Below are positions 17,213-25,072 of a stretch of DNA of 64,000 bases, piece after piece (the first letter of the stretch is position 1; each line of letters begins with the position of its first letter). The notes under the pieces are model-generated. The model was not told the DNA's origin and did not search any database. It saw nothing but the letters and a program-made list of their open reading frames with translations. The position numbers and the translations under genes are program-made. This stretch comes from Pontivivens sp032464575 (GTDB lineage Bacteria > Pseudomonadota > Alphaproteobacteria > Rhodobacterales > Rhodobacteraceae). Where the stretch lies: positions 620,001 to 684,000 of the forward strand of contig JAWDKM010000002.1 of NCBI GenBank assembly GCA_032464575.1. The letters run 5' to 3'.

Positions 17213-18649
17213 CTACTCGGCGGCGACGGCGGCGGCCGCGTTGAAGCGGGCCAGCATGGCCTCCGCAGCCTCGCGCCCGTCGCGGATCGCCCAGACCACC
17301 AGCGAGGCGCCGCGTACGATGTCGCCCACGGCATAGACGCCGTCCATCGCGGTCTCGTGCGTGCGGAAATCGGCCTTCACCGTGCCCCAGCGCGTGACCT
17401 CCAGCGCCGGCTCGTTCCAGAGCGCGGGCAGGTCTTCCGGCTCGAAGCCGAGCGCCTTGATGACCAGGTCCGCTTCCTCGACATAGTCGCCGCCCTCGAT
17501 GGGCTCGGGCGCCTGGCGGCCGGTCGCATCGGGCGCGCCTAAACGCATCTTCTGCACCTGTACGCCGTTCACCGAACCCTCGCCGTGGAAGGCGGTGGGG
17601 GCGCTGAGCCAGACGAACTCCACGCCCTCCTCTATTGCGTTTTCCACCTCACGCGCCGAGCCCGGCATGTTGAAGCGGTCGCGGCGGTAGAGGCACTTCA
17701 CGGACTTCGCACCCTGACGGATGGCCGTACGCACGCAATCCATAGTGGTGTCGCCCCCGCCGATGACGACCACGTTGCGGCCCTCGGCATTGAGCTCGCC
17801 GCTCTCGAACTCCGGCACCGCGTCGCCAAAATTCACCTTGTTGGACGCGGTCAGGTAATCGATCGCCCGCACGATCCCGTCGAGCCCGGCCCCGGGTCCG
17901 CCAAGGTCGCGGCTCTTGTAGACGCCCGTCGCGATCAGCACCGCATCGTGCTTGGCGCGGATGTCCTGGAAGGAGATATCCTCGCCCACATTGCAGTTGA
18001 GCACGAACTCAACGCCGCCCTCTTCGAGCTGCCGGTTCCGCCGCTCGGTCACGTGCTTTTCCAGCTTGAAGCCGGGGATGCCGTAGACCATCAGCCCACC
18101 CGCGCGGTCGTAGCGGTCATAGACCGTGACCTGCACGCCGGCGCGGCGCAGCATGTCGGCCGCTGCGAGGCCCCCGGGGCCAGCACCGATGATGCCGACG
18201 CTCTCGGCCCGCTCCTGCGCCGGGGTAATCGCCTTCACCCAGCCGTTCTCCCACGCCGTGTCCGTGATGTACTTCTCGACCGAGCCGATGGTGACCGTGC
18301 CGTGGCCCGACTGCTCGATGACGCAGTTGCCCTCGCACAGCCGATCCTGCGGGCAGATGCGGCCGCAGATCTCGGGGAAGGTGTTGGTGGCCTGACTGAT
18401 CTCGTAGGCCTCCTGCAGGCGACCTTCCGCGGTCAGCTTCAGCCAGTCGGGGATGTTGTTGTGCAGCGGGCAGTGCGACTGGCAGAAGGGCACGCCGCAT
18501 TGCGAGCAGCGCGCCGCCTGCTCGGCCGCCTTCGCCTCGGCGAACTCCCGGTAGATCTCGTCGAAGTCCTCGGTGCGATCGTCCGCCGCGCGCTTCTCCG
18601 GCATCAGCCGCGGCACATCGGTGAATTTCAGCATCGTTTGCTTCGCCAT
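17213..18649 (-). CDS. gltD: Glutamate synthase (NADPH) small subunit
   Basis: 478 residues. Provides electrons from NADPH through FAD and Fe-S clusters to GltB. The N-terminal domain has two cysteine groups for 4Fe-4S clusters (CSQCGVPFCQSHC and CGRICPQDRLCEGNC). An FAD-binding GAGPGGLAAADML follows, and an NADPH-binding VVIGGGDTTMDC lies further on. ATG 18649 (MAKQTMLKF) follows GGAAAAGG. It is the first gene of the gltD - hydrolase - GFA - gltB run and presumably sets its transcription. Confidence 0.97.
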   Translation of the reverse strand: MAKQTMLKFTDVPRLMPEKRAADDRTEDFDEIYREFAEAKAAEQAARCSQCGVPFCQSHCPLHNNIPDWLKLTAEGRLQEAYEISQATNTFPEICGRICPQDRLCEGNCVIEQSGHGTVTIGSVEKYITDTAWENGWVKAITPAQERAESVGIIGAGPGGLAAADMLRRAGVQVTVYDRYDRAGGLMVYGIPGFKLEKHVTERRNRQLEEGGVEFVLNCNVGEDISFQDIRAKHDAVLIATGVYKSRDLGGPGAGLDGIVRAIDYLTASNKVNFGDAVPEFESGELNAEGRNVVVIGGGDTTMDCVRTAIRQGAKSVKCLYRRDRFNMPGSAREVENAIEEGVEFVWLSAPTAFHGEGSVNGVQVQKMRLGAPDATGRQAPEPIEGGDYVEEADLVIKALGFEPEDLPALWNEPALEVTRWGTVKADFRTHETAMDGVYAVGDIVRGASLVVWAIRDGREAAEAMLARFNAAAAVAAE

Positions 18650-18963
18650 AACCTTTTCCCCTAGTACTGCCTTCACAGGTCGGTTCGACCTGGATGGCCG
18701 GCGCGGCTGGGCCCGTGAGACCCGTCGCGCTCTTCGCTAGACGCCACGGCGATACCGCAGCCTGCGCACCTCATACAAGAGTGACCGGCGGCAATAAAGT
18801 CAGTTATGCTGACGTAAATCGGAGAAATTCGACGCGCGGCGGGATTTTTCGTCGCAGAGGGCAGCAAAGTAGGTCCGATCCGGACCTATTGCCGGCATTT
18901 GAACTCGCCTTATGGTGGAGTAGCTTAGCGCGACGTTCGATTCGAGCCTACGGGGACCTTCCG
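18650..18963. promoter_or_regulatory. Divergent promoter region of gltD and uppP
   Basis: About 310 bases without a gene between two divergent starts. It contains a perfect inverted repeat TAGGTCCG-ATC-CGGACCTA (18870-18888) and a smaller one, GTCAG-TTATG-CTGAC (18799-18813). Either could be an operator; no known regulator motif is recognised. Confidence 0.5.
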
Positions 18964-19764
18964 ATGCCATTGCTGGATCTCGCGATCCTGGCCCTGATTC
19001 AGGGCATTACCGAATTCTTGCCGATTTCCTCCTCAGGACACCTCATTCTCCTCCCCGCGCTGACGGGGAACGAGGATCAGGGCGTGACGCTGGATGTGGC
19101 GGTGCATGTCGGCACGCTCGTGGCCGTTATCCTCTACTTCTGGAAGGACGTGGCTATCGCGTTTCGCGGCGGTCTCTCCCTGCTGACGGGCCGCATGTCG
19201 GCCCCCGGCGCGCATCTCGCGCTCGCGCTCGTCATCGCGACGATCCCGGCCGTGGTCTTCGGCCTCTTCCTCGCGGTAACCGACCTCAACGACGCCATGC
19301 GCTCGATCACCGTCATCGGGTGGACCATGCTGATCTTCGGCGTCGTGCTCTACTGGGCCGACCAAGTTGGGGTGGAGGAGCGCACGGCGGAGCAGTGGAC
19401 CCTGCGCCATGCCGTCATCATGGGCCTCTGGCAGGCGCTGGCGCTGATCCCGGGCACCTCCCGATCCGGCATCACGATCACCGGCGCGCGCCTTCTGGGT
19501 TACGAGCGGAAGGAGGCGGCGCGGGTCGCGATGCTCATGTCGATCCCGGTCATCATCGCCTCCGGCGTGGTCATCGCCCTCGACATCCCGCCCGGCAATG
19601 CGCAGGTCTGGCGCGACGCGGTTATCGCTGCGGCGCTCGCCTGCGTTTCCGCGCTCGCGGCGGTCGCTCTGATGATGAAATTCCTGGAGCGCGTCAGCTA
19701 TACGCCCTACGTTATTTACCGCGTTGTACTGGGGCTGATCCTCTTGGGGATCGCCTATACCTAG
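18964..19764 (+). CDS. uppP: Undecaprenyl-diphosphatase
   Basis: 266-residue membrane enzyme (BacA family) that recycles undecaprenyl pyrophosphate to the monophosphate carrier for peptidoglycan and other envelope polymers. The two catalytic signatures are present: EFLPISSSGHLIL near residue 17 and PGTSRSGITITGARLLG near residue 160. Several hydrophobic helices fill the rest. ATG 18964 matches the family start (MPLLDLAILALIQGITEF). The 3' end overlaps the convergent NDUFA9-like gene by 4 bases. Confidence 0.96.
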   Translation: MPLLDLAILALIQGITEFLPISSSGHLILLPALTGNEDQGVTLDVAVHVGTLVAVILYFWKDVAIAFRGGLSLLTGRMSAPGAHLALALVIATIPAVVFGLFLAVTDLNDAMRSITVIGWTMLIFGVVLYWADQVGVEERTAEQWTLRHAVIMGLWQALALIPGTSRSGITITGARLLGYERKEAARVAMLMSIPVIIASGVVIALDIPPGNAQVWRDAVIAAALACVSALAAVALMMKFLERVSYTPYVIYRVVLGLILLGIAYT

Positions 19765-20750
19765 CGCAGGTTCTTCGCCGACTCGATGATCTCGGAATAT
19801 TGCCCGTTCGGGCGGAACCGCCAGAGATAACTGTCGAGGATGCCGTCCATGTCGCGCGGCTCGATGCCCAGGTCGGCGAAGCCGCGCGCGTCGTCAGCCA
19901 CCACATTGTCCCGCGCCAGCAGCTTGACCTGATCCGGCGTCAGGATCGAGTTCGGCACCGCACCCAACGTCAGGATCGGCAGCAGGTTCAATACGTAGCC
20001 CTGCAGCTTCGCGATGCTCATCGGTACCGGCATCAGTACCCGGCGGCGGCGGATCACGCGCAGCAACCGCTCCATCAACTCGCGGAAGGTCTCGACATCC
20101 GGCCCGCCAAGCTCATAGATCCCGGGCTCCGCCTTGCCGTCGATGGCGAGCAGGGCGGCCTTCGCCACGTCATCGACATAGACCGGCTGGAACCGCGTCG
20201 TGCCGCCGACCAGCGGCAGCATCGGCACGCCCTTGGCCATCCCGCCGAAACGGTTGAAGAACTCGTCCTCCGGTCCGAAGACGATGGAGGGGCGCAGGAT
20301 CACGGCGCCCGGAAACGCTTCCATCACCTGCTGCTCGCCGACGCCCTTGGTCCGGGCGTAGTTGCTGTCGCTATCGGCATCCGCCCCGATCGCGGACAGG
20401 TGGACGAGGCGCTCGACCCCTTCCTCCTTCGCAATGCGGGCGATCCGGCCCGCACCTTCGGCCTGCACCGCGTCGAACTTCTGCTTGCCGTCGGGAAAGA
20501 GTATGCCGACGCAGTTCACCACCGCGACCGTTCCGGCAATGGCCGCGCGGGTCGATGCATCGTCCCGGATGTTGGCCTGCACCGGCTGGACCTGTCCGAC
20601 GGTGCCGTAGGTCATGGTAAACATCGCTTCGTTCGGGCGGCGCACGGCGACCCTCACCCGATATCCCGCATGTGCCAGCGCCTGCACGATATAGCGGCCG
20701 ACAAAACCGGACCCGCCGAAAACGGTGACGATGGGCGACTGCAGGGTCAT
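19761..20750 (-). CDS. NDUFA9-like NAD(P)-binding protein (atypical SDR)
   Basis: 329 residues. It has an extended/atypical short-chain dehydrogenase fold with the nucleotide-binding motif GGSGFVGRYIVQAL near the N-terminus, then VNCVGILF and LVHLSAIGAD, and a Tyr-Ala-Arg-Thr-Lys segment resembling the YxxxK site. The overall pattern matches the complex I NDUFA9/39-kDa-like family common in alphaproteobacteria. There is no complex I operon nearby, so a role in complex I is not shown. It is convergent with uppP. Confidence 0.85.
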   Translation of the reverse strand: MTLQSPIVTVFGGSGFVGRYIVQALAHAGYRVRVAVRRPNEAMFTMTYGTVGQVQPVQANIRDDASTRAAIAGTVAVVNCVGILFPDGKQKFDAVQAEGAGRIARIAKEEGVERLVHLSAIGADADSDSNYARTKGVGEQQVMEAFPGAVILRPSIVFGPEDEFFNRFGGMAKGVPMLPLVGGTTRFQPVYVDDVAKAALLAIDGKAEPGIYELGGPDVETFRELMERLLRVIRRRRVLMPVPMSIAKLQGYVLNLLPILTLGAVPNSILTPDQVKLLARDNVVADDARGFADLGIEPRDMDGILDSYLWRFRPNGQYSEIIESAKNLR

Positions 20751-20825
20751 GGCGCAGCTCTCCTGGCTGGTGTGGTGCGCCTTTCCTATGCGGCGGCTGC
20801 GCAGGCGGCAAGCCCGCGGATCGCC

Positions 20826-21428
20826 TCACCCGCCGAAGGCGAGCTGAGCCGCGATGGTCCACATGATGCAGCCGACGAGCACCTCCAGCACTTGCCAGGC
20901 CCGCCGCCGGGCAAAGAGCGGCCGCACGAGTCGCGCCCCGAACCCCAGCGCAAAGAAGAAGGAGAAGGACGCCGCCACCGCCCCGGCGGTGAATTCCGTC
21001 CGCGCCCCTTCGAACTGCGTCGACACCGACCCGATCAGGAACACCGTGTCGAGGTAGACATGCGGGTTGAGCCAGGTCAGCGCGAGACATGTGGCAAGCG
21101 TGGCCCCTAGCGGCCGCCCGGCCCCCTGCGCGGGGTCGAGCCGTCCGCCGCCCCTCATGGCGGCTCGGAAGCTCAGCGCTCCATAGGCCAGCAGGAACAC
21201 GACCCCGCCCCAGCGGAACGCCGGCTCGACCCAGGGTGCGGCCGCGATCACCGCGCCGAGGCCGAGGACGCCCGCAATGATCAGGATGGCATCCGACGTC
21301 GCACAGGTGAGGCAGACGGGGAGGACATGCTCCCCCCGCAGCCCCTGCCGCAGCACGAAGGCGTTCTGCGCCCCGATCACGAGGATCAGTCCGAGCCCCA
21401 GGCCGTAGCCAGACAATGCAGCGTCCAT
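20826..21428 (-). CDS. LysE/ArgO-type basic amino-acid exporter
   Basis: 200 residues, about six membrane helices. The opening GLGLILVIGAQNAFVLRQG and the segment LTWLNPHVYLDTVFLIG are characteristic of LysE/ArgO exporters for arginine or lysine. ATG 21428 is chosen because GGAGGT sits 4 bases upstream. An in-frame GTG at 21434 would overlap the ribosome-binding site. It is divergently paired with an ArgP-like LysR regulator, the same arrangement as other LysE/LysG and ArgO/ArgP pairs, which strengthens both assignments. Confidence 0.92.
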   Translation of the reverse strand: MDAALSGYGLGLGLILVIGAQNAFVLRQGLRGEHVLPVCLTCATSDAILIIAGVLGLGAVIAAAPWVEPAFRWGGVVFLLAYGALSFRAAMRGGGRLDPAQGAGRPLGATLATCLALTWLNPHVYLDTVFLIGSVSTQFEGARTEFTAGAVAASFSFFFALGFGARLVRPLFARRRAWQVLEVLVGCIMWTIAAQLAFGG

Positions 21429-21517
21429 GTGCACCTCCCGTTTCGAACGGCAGGACTAGACGGCGGCTCTTTTGAAGTGAAATTAAACATATGCGCACCG
21501 ATGAAGAAAAATTCAGG

Positions 21518-22414
21518 ATGCTCGACTACCGTGCCCTCGCGGCGGTATCGGCCGTCCTGTCCACCGGCAGTTTCGAGCGGGCGGCAGAGGCACTGTCGCT
21601 GACGCCCTCCGCGGTCTCGCAACGGGTCCGGCAGATCGAGGCCCGGATGGGGACCACGCTGATCGTTCGCGGCCAGCCCTGCACCGCGACCGAGGCAGGG
21701 GCGCGGCTGCGCCGTCATGCCGAGGAGGTCCGGCTCCTGGAACAGCGCCTTCGCGTCGACTTCGGCGAGGTGGCGCCGGCCACCCTTCGGCTCGCGGTGA
21801 ATGCGGACAGCCTCATTACCTGGTTTATCCCCGTGATGGCGGATTGCGCGCCGCTCCTATTCGACCTCGTGGTGGACGACCAGGACCACAGCGCCGAACG
21901 CCTGCTGCGCGGCGAGGTCTCGGGCGCGATCACCGCCTCCGACCGACCTGTGCAGGGCTGCGACATCCGTCCCCTCGGCGCGCTGCGTTACCGGGCCGTG
22001 GCGAGCCCCGAGTACATCGCGCACTGGTTTCCGAATGGCGTCGATGTCGCGGGGCTGTCGCGCGCGCCGGCGCTGACCTACGACGCAAAGGACCGCCTGC
22101 AGATGCGCTGGGCCGAGGCCGCGACCGGCGCGCGACCGGTCCTGCCGACACACTGGCTGCCCTCGACCCGCGGTTTCACCGACGCTGCCCTCGCGGGCGT
22201 GGGCTGGGGCCTCAATCCGGAGGCACTGGTCCGCCACCATGTCGAGGCCGGCCGCCTCGTGGAACTGATCGAGGACAGCCCCCTCGACGTGCCCCTCTTC
22301 TGGCAATGGCCGCGCCGCCTCACCACGGCGCTCACCCCGGTGACGGAAGCCATTCGGGCCGCCGCCAAGGAGCACCTCTCACCCCCGCCCCGAAATCCGA
22401 AAGGCACCCGTTGA
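21518..22414 (+). CDS. argP: LysR-family regulator, ArgP/LysG-like
   Basis: 298 residues. The N-terminal winged helix-turn-helix (LDYRALAAVSAVLSTGSFERAAEALSLTPSAVSQRVRQIE) matches ArgP/LysG, which activate the arginine/lysine exporter when basic amino acids accumulate. A LysR effector-binding domain follows from about residue 90. ATG 21518 is the family start; ATG 21491 would add nine residues. It is divergent from the LysE/ArgO gene with about 90 bases between starts, where the operator is expected. The gene name is by similarity and context. Confidence 0.88.
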   Translation: MLDYRALAAVSAVLSTGSFERAAEALSLTPSAVSQRVRQIEARMGTTLIVRGQPCTATEAGARLRRHAEEVRLLEQRLRVDFGEVAPATLRLAVNADSLITWFIPVMADCAPLLFDLVVDDQDHSAERLLRGEVSGAITASDRPVQGCDIRPLGALRYRAVASPEYIAHWFPNGVDVAGLSRAPALTYDAKDRLQMRWAEAATGARPVLPTHWLPSTRGFTDAALAGVGWGLNPEALVRHHVEAGRLVELIEDSPLDVPLFWQWPRRLTTALTPVTEAIRAAAKEHLSPPPRNPKGTR

Positions 22415-22455
22415 CACCCCCGCCGCACCGGCGTAGACGACGCTCCACGACACCG

Positions 22456-22542
22456 GCCCAGGTGGCGGAATTGGTAGACGCGCCAGCTTCAGGTGCTGGT
22501 GTCCGTATGGACGTGGAGGTTCGAGTCCTCTCCTGGGCACCA
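22456..22542 (+). tRNA. tRNA-Leu (anticodon CAG)
   Basis: Complete class II tRNA. Acceptor arms are GCCCAGG (22456-22462) and CCTGGGC (22532-22538), the anticodon stem is CCAGC/GCTGG with loop TTCAGGT giving anticodon CAG (22490-22492), and the T-arm contains GGTTCGAGTCC. There is a long variable arm, and CCA is encoded (22540-22542). It reads CUG leucine codons. Decayed insertion sequences begin about 450 bases downstream. Confidence 0.97.
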
Positions 22543-22987
22543 TCGCAAAGCCGCAAAGTCTTTTTCGAGACTCAGTTCTCCTGGGTTTCGAGCAGGTCTT
22601 GGTCCGATTGTTCCACACAGTCCATGCTTACGTCGATGCTACCCCGAGGGTTCAGATCCATGGTCTGTCGTGCTTGGTTACTAGGATTTCATCGAATGGC
22701 CCGGCATCGTTCTCGAACCGAGACGGGCGGATGTTTATGCGCGCTTCATTGTCGATGTGCCAGGCGGCTAATGAATTGTTGCCAATGACGGTGTTGCCGG
22801 CATCTTTTTAAAGCAGGTTGGTTTGATATCATGCTCCTACATGCAGCAGCATCAGTGAGAAACTGCTGCTGGCTGGGCGGTCGAATGAAACCGATCCCCC
22901 TTGCTCGGGGAACGACGCCTAAACCGCGAGAAGCGAGAGTTTTCTGCCTCCGATCGAGATGGGGGGCCGGTTGCGCCACCGGCGTCC
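22543..22987. other. Intergenic region between tRNA-Leu and IS3 remnant
   Basis: About 445 bases with lower GC than the surroundings and no credible gene; the short frames show no recognisable motif. No second tRNA or direct repeat of the tRNA 3' end was seen. Confidence 0.4.
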
Positions 22988-23069
22988 TGAGCTACCCCCC
23001 CACAATCGGACAGTGACGGCAGCTACGATCTGACGTCTGCTGGTTTTCGGGAAAGCAGGAGGTCGGAAC

Positions 23070-23363
23070 ATGCCCAAACGCTGAAATCATGACGCGGGCT
23101 TCAAGGCTTGTGTGGCGCTCTAAACCTTGAAGGGAGGGTGCACGGGGTCGGAGCCGGCGGCGGAATACGGCGTGTATCCGACCATGATCCATCGAGGGAA
23201 GAACGCGTTGCTCGAGGGTGCGCCGGACATCTTCGAACGGGGCGAGACGCGGAGGGCCGAGGTCGATGAGGAGATGGTGCGATCGCTTCACGCCAAGATC
23301 GGGGAACTGGCCGTCGCCAACGATCTTTCGTCACGACAGCTCAAGCCCCGGGCCGGCAAGTGA
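23070..23363 (+). pseudogene. IS3 OrfA transposase, inactivated
   Basis: From ATG 23070 the frame reads MPKR, stop, NHDAGFKACVAL, stop, TLKGG, and continues open to 23363 with EYGVYPTMIH, KNALLEGAPDIFERGE and SLHAKIGELAVAND. These are recognisable parts of IS3 OrfA, which carries the helix-turn-helix that binds the element ends. Two premature stops (TGA after codon 4 and TAA after 12 further sense codons) inactivate it. Confidence 0.8.
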
Positions 23364-23620
23364 GGCGGACGATGATCGAACGCGACCACCCCATGCAGTC
23401 GATCGGGGCGCAATGCCGGATGCTGCCGATCTCGCGGTCGTCGTACTGCTGCACGCCGCAGGGTGAGACCGAGGTGAGCCCGGCGCTCCTGCAGCCGATG
23501 GTCCGGCCGTTCCCGGAAACCCCGCTCCATGGCGTCCGGCAGATGACCTGGCACCGGCAGAACGGGGGCCATCCCGTGAACCAGAACCGCATCCGTCGAC
23601 TGATGCGGCTCATGCGCCTC

Positions 23621-23676
23621 CCCCTCGGAGCATTGCTGCGCAATGCCCTTCTGCACACTGCCCTGCCGGGCAGTGG
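23621..23676. repeat. Palindromic mini-element, copy A
   Basis: A 56-base segment interrupting the OrfB relic between the codons for RLMRL and MPI. It begins CCCCTCGGA and contains a perfect hairpin GCATTGC-TGC-GCAATGC (23630-23646) and a second perfect hairpin CACTGCCC-TGCC-GGGCAGTG (23656-23675). The same design recurs as copy B 130 bases away. Confidence 0.7.
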
Positions 23677-23802
23677 ATGCCGATCGGCCAGAAGCCGAAC
23701 GCCGGCCCGCCAAGGGGCACGAGACCTGCTCTTACCTTCTGACCCTTACCTTCTGGCCGCTAACCGCCGGGCGGGCTGCGCGTGGATCGGCCCAACCAGG
23801 TC

Positions 23803-23846
23803 CCCCTCTCGGGATCATGCTGCGCATGACCCTGCCGGGCAGCGGG
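23803..23846. repeat. Palindromic mini-element, copy B
   Basis: A segment of about 44 bases inserted in the OrfB relic exactly where the codons between NQV and ADI should be. It begins CCCCTCTCGGGA and contains hairpin TCATGC-TGC-GCATGA (23815-23829), then CCTGCCGGGCAGCGG. Its length shifts the reading frame. Shared design and shared CTGCCGGGCAG core link it to copy A. Confidence 0.7.
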
Positions 23847-24439
23847 GCGCCGACATCACCGACCTGCCGATGCAGCGGGGCTTCCTCTCCCCGGGGCCGT
23901 ATGAACTGGTTCACCCGCAAGGTCCCGGCCTGGCATATCTCCGACACGTTGGAGGCGGATTTCTGCGTTGGGGCCCTGAACGAGGCGATCTGCCGCGTCG
24001 GCCCGGCCCCTGATCACGAACCCCGATCAAGGCTCGCCGTTCGCGTCCGTCGCCTGGACCGACCGGCTGAAGCGGGCCGACTGAAGCGGACCGGCACCCG
24101 GATCCCGATGGACGGCAAGGGCCGGTGCCTCGACAACGTCTTCATCGAGCGTCTCTGGCGGTCCCCGAAGTCCGGGTGCGTCTGTCTGCACGCCTGGGAG
24201 ACCGGCCGACAGGCCAAAGGCGGGCATTGGCCGATGGACGACCCTCTACACCCACCAGCGGCCCCATGCCGCCCATGGCGGACAGCCCCCCGCTGTGCTC
24301 CCCTTCAACCAGATCGAAACGACGAGCAGGCGCAGCGACCAGCTCAAATGTCGCCAGATCTCGCCCAAGGATCAGGGAGCTGCTCACCTTTCGATCTCGC
24401 CGGGCCGGCATGTGACCACGCCCGCCATGCGCGGCAACC

Positions 24440-24815
24440 AATTCCGGAACGGCGCGCGTCGTATCCGCGGTCTGCGACCGCGTCACCGGGTGAGAGATGG
24501 ACGTCCAGAAGGTCCGCCCCGCCGCCTTGCCGGAAGCCCGCCCCGGCGAGAGCGTGATGGCCCGCGGCCGCCCGCGATGACCGACCATCGCGTCGATCTT
24601 CGCGCTCGGCCCGCCACGAGACCGACCGAGGGTGTGATCCGCTCCCGCCTTTCGAACCGCCGCCTCATGATGCGCGCGGACGATGATGTGGCTTGGTTGC
24701 CATCGAGCTTCTTGCGGTCGTCGAACCGCGGCACGCGGCGCAGCCCGTTCGGCAGCAGGGGCTCGATGATAGACCACTCCAAATCGGTCAACTCGTAACA
24801 GCGGCGCGCCGACAT
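24440..24815 (-). pseudogene. IS5-family transposase remnant
   Basis: From ATG 24815 on the minus strand the frame starts as an IS5-type transposase (MSARRCYELTDLEWSIIEPLLP, then PRFDDRKKLDGN). The middle is missing, and a second recognisable block follows in another frame (HTLGRSRGGPSAKIDAMV, RAITLSPGRAS). Intact relatives have a long segment with the first catalytic Asp between these blocks, so this copy carries a large internal deletion plus a frameshift. Confidence 0.75.
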
Positions 24816-24889
24816 AAGCGCCCTTCCTCAAGAAGCTCGAACCAGATCGCCAGACAGTGCGAATTCCATTCAGAAGTTCATGATGTAGA

Positions 24890-24909
24890 CCTCATGGAGT
24901 TCCATGAGG
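24890..24909. repeat. 20-bp near-perfect palindrome
   Basis: Arms CCTCATGGA (24890-24898) and TCCATGAGG (24901-24909) with two central bases, between the IS5 remnant and the MORN gene. It could be an element end or a regulatory site; no T-tract follows. Confidence 0.6.
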
Positions 24910-25024
24910 TTCACTCCGACTGGTGGGCGTCCAAGCCTGCTTTGGCATCCTGGTTCGACAGGCAGCGGTCTCGGCCTTCGATGATCGGGACGGCTCCGAG
25001 GTAGCTGCAGCGATCGGGTCAACG

Positions 25025-25050
25025 AAAAGGGCCGCCTCAAAGGACGGCCC
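25025..25050 (-). terminator. Intrinsic terminator after the MORN gene
   Basis: Read on the minus strand: GGGCCGTCC, a short loop and GGCGGCCC, then TTTT (plus-strand positions 25050 down to 25025). It lies 23 bases after the MORN stop codon. Confidence 0.8.
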
Positions 25051-25072
25051 CTGCTTCTGCTGAAATGCCAGT

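Larger units (their letters stand above)
23372..24330 (+). pseudogene. IS3 OrfB transposase (DDE integrase), inactivated
   Basis: Relics of IS3 OrfB in changing frames: MIERDHPMQSIGAQCRMLPISRSS, GVRQMTWHRQNGGHPVNQNRIRRLMRLM, then ADITDLPMQRGF, TLEADFCVGALNEAI, GTRIPMDGKGRCLDN-FIERLWRS and HAWETGRQAK. The catalytic Asp and Glu neighbourhoods can be traced but never in one frame. Two hairpin-forming insertions (23621-23676 and 23803-23846) and several small indels break it. End coordinate approximate. Confidence 0.8.
22988..24386 (+). mobile_element. Degenerate IS3-family insertion sequence
   Basis: A dead element containing relics of both IS3 transposase frames in order (OrfA then OrfB). The left end is proposed at TGAGCTACCCCCC (22988-23000), which looks like an IS3-type terminal repeat. 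The right end is proposed near GGGAGCTGCTCA (about 24375-24386), which resembles its complement only loosely. Internal stops, frameshifts and two hairpin insertions show that it has been inactive for a long time. The exact IS3 subgroup cannot be given from sequence alone. Confidence 0.65.
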
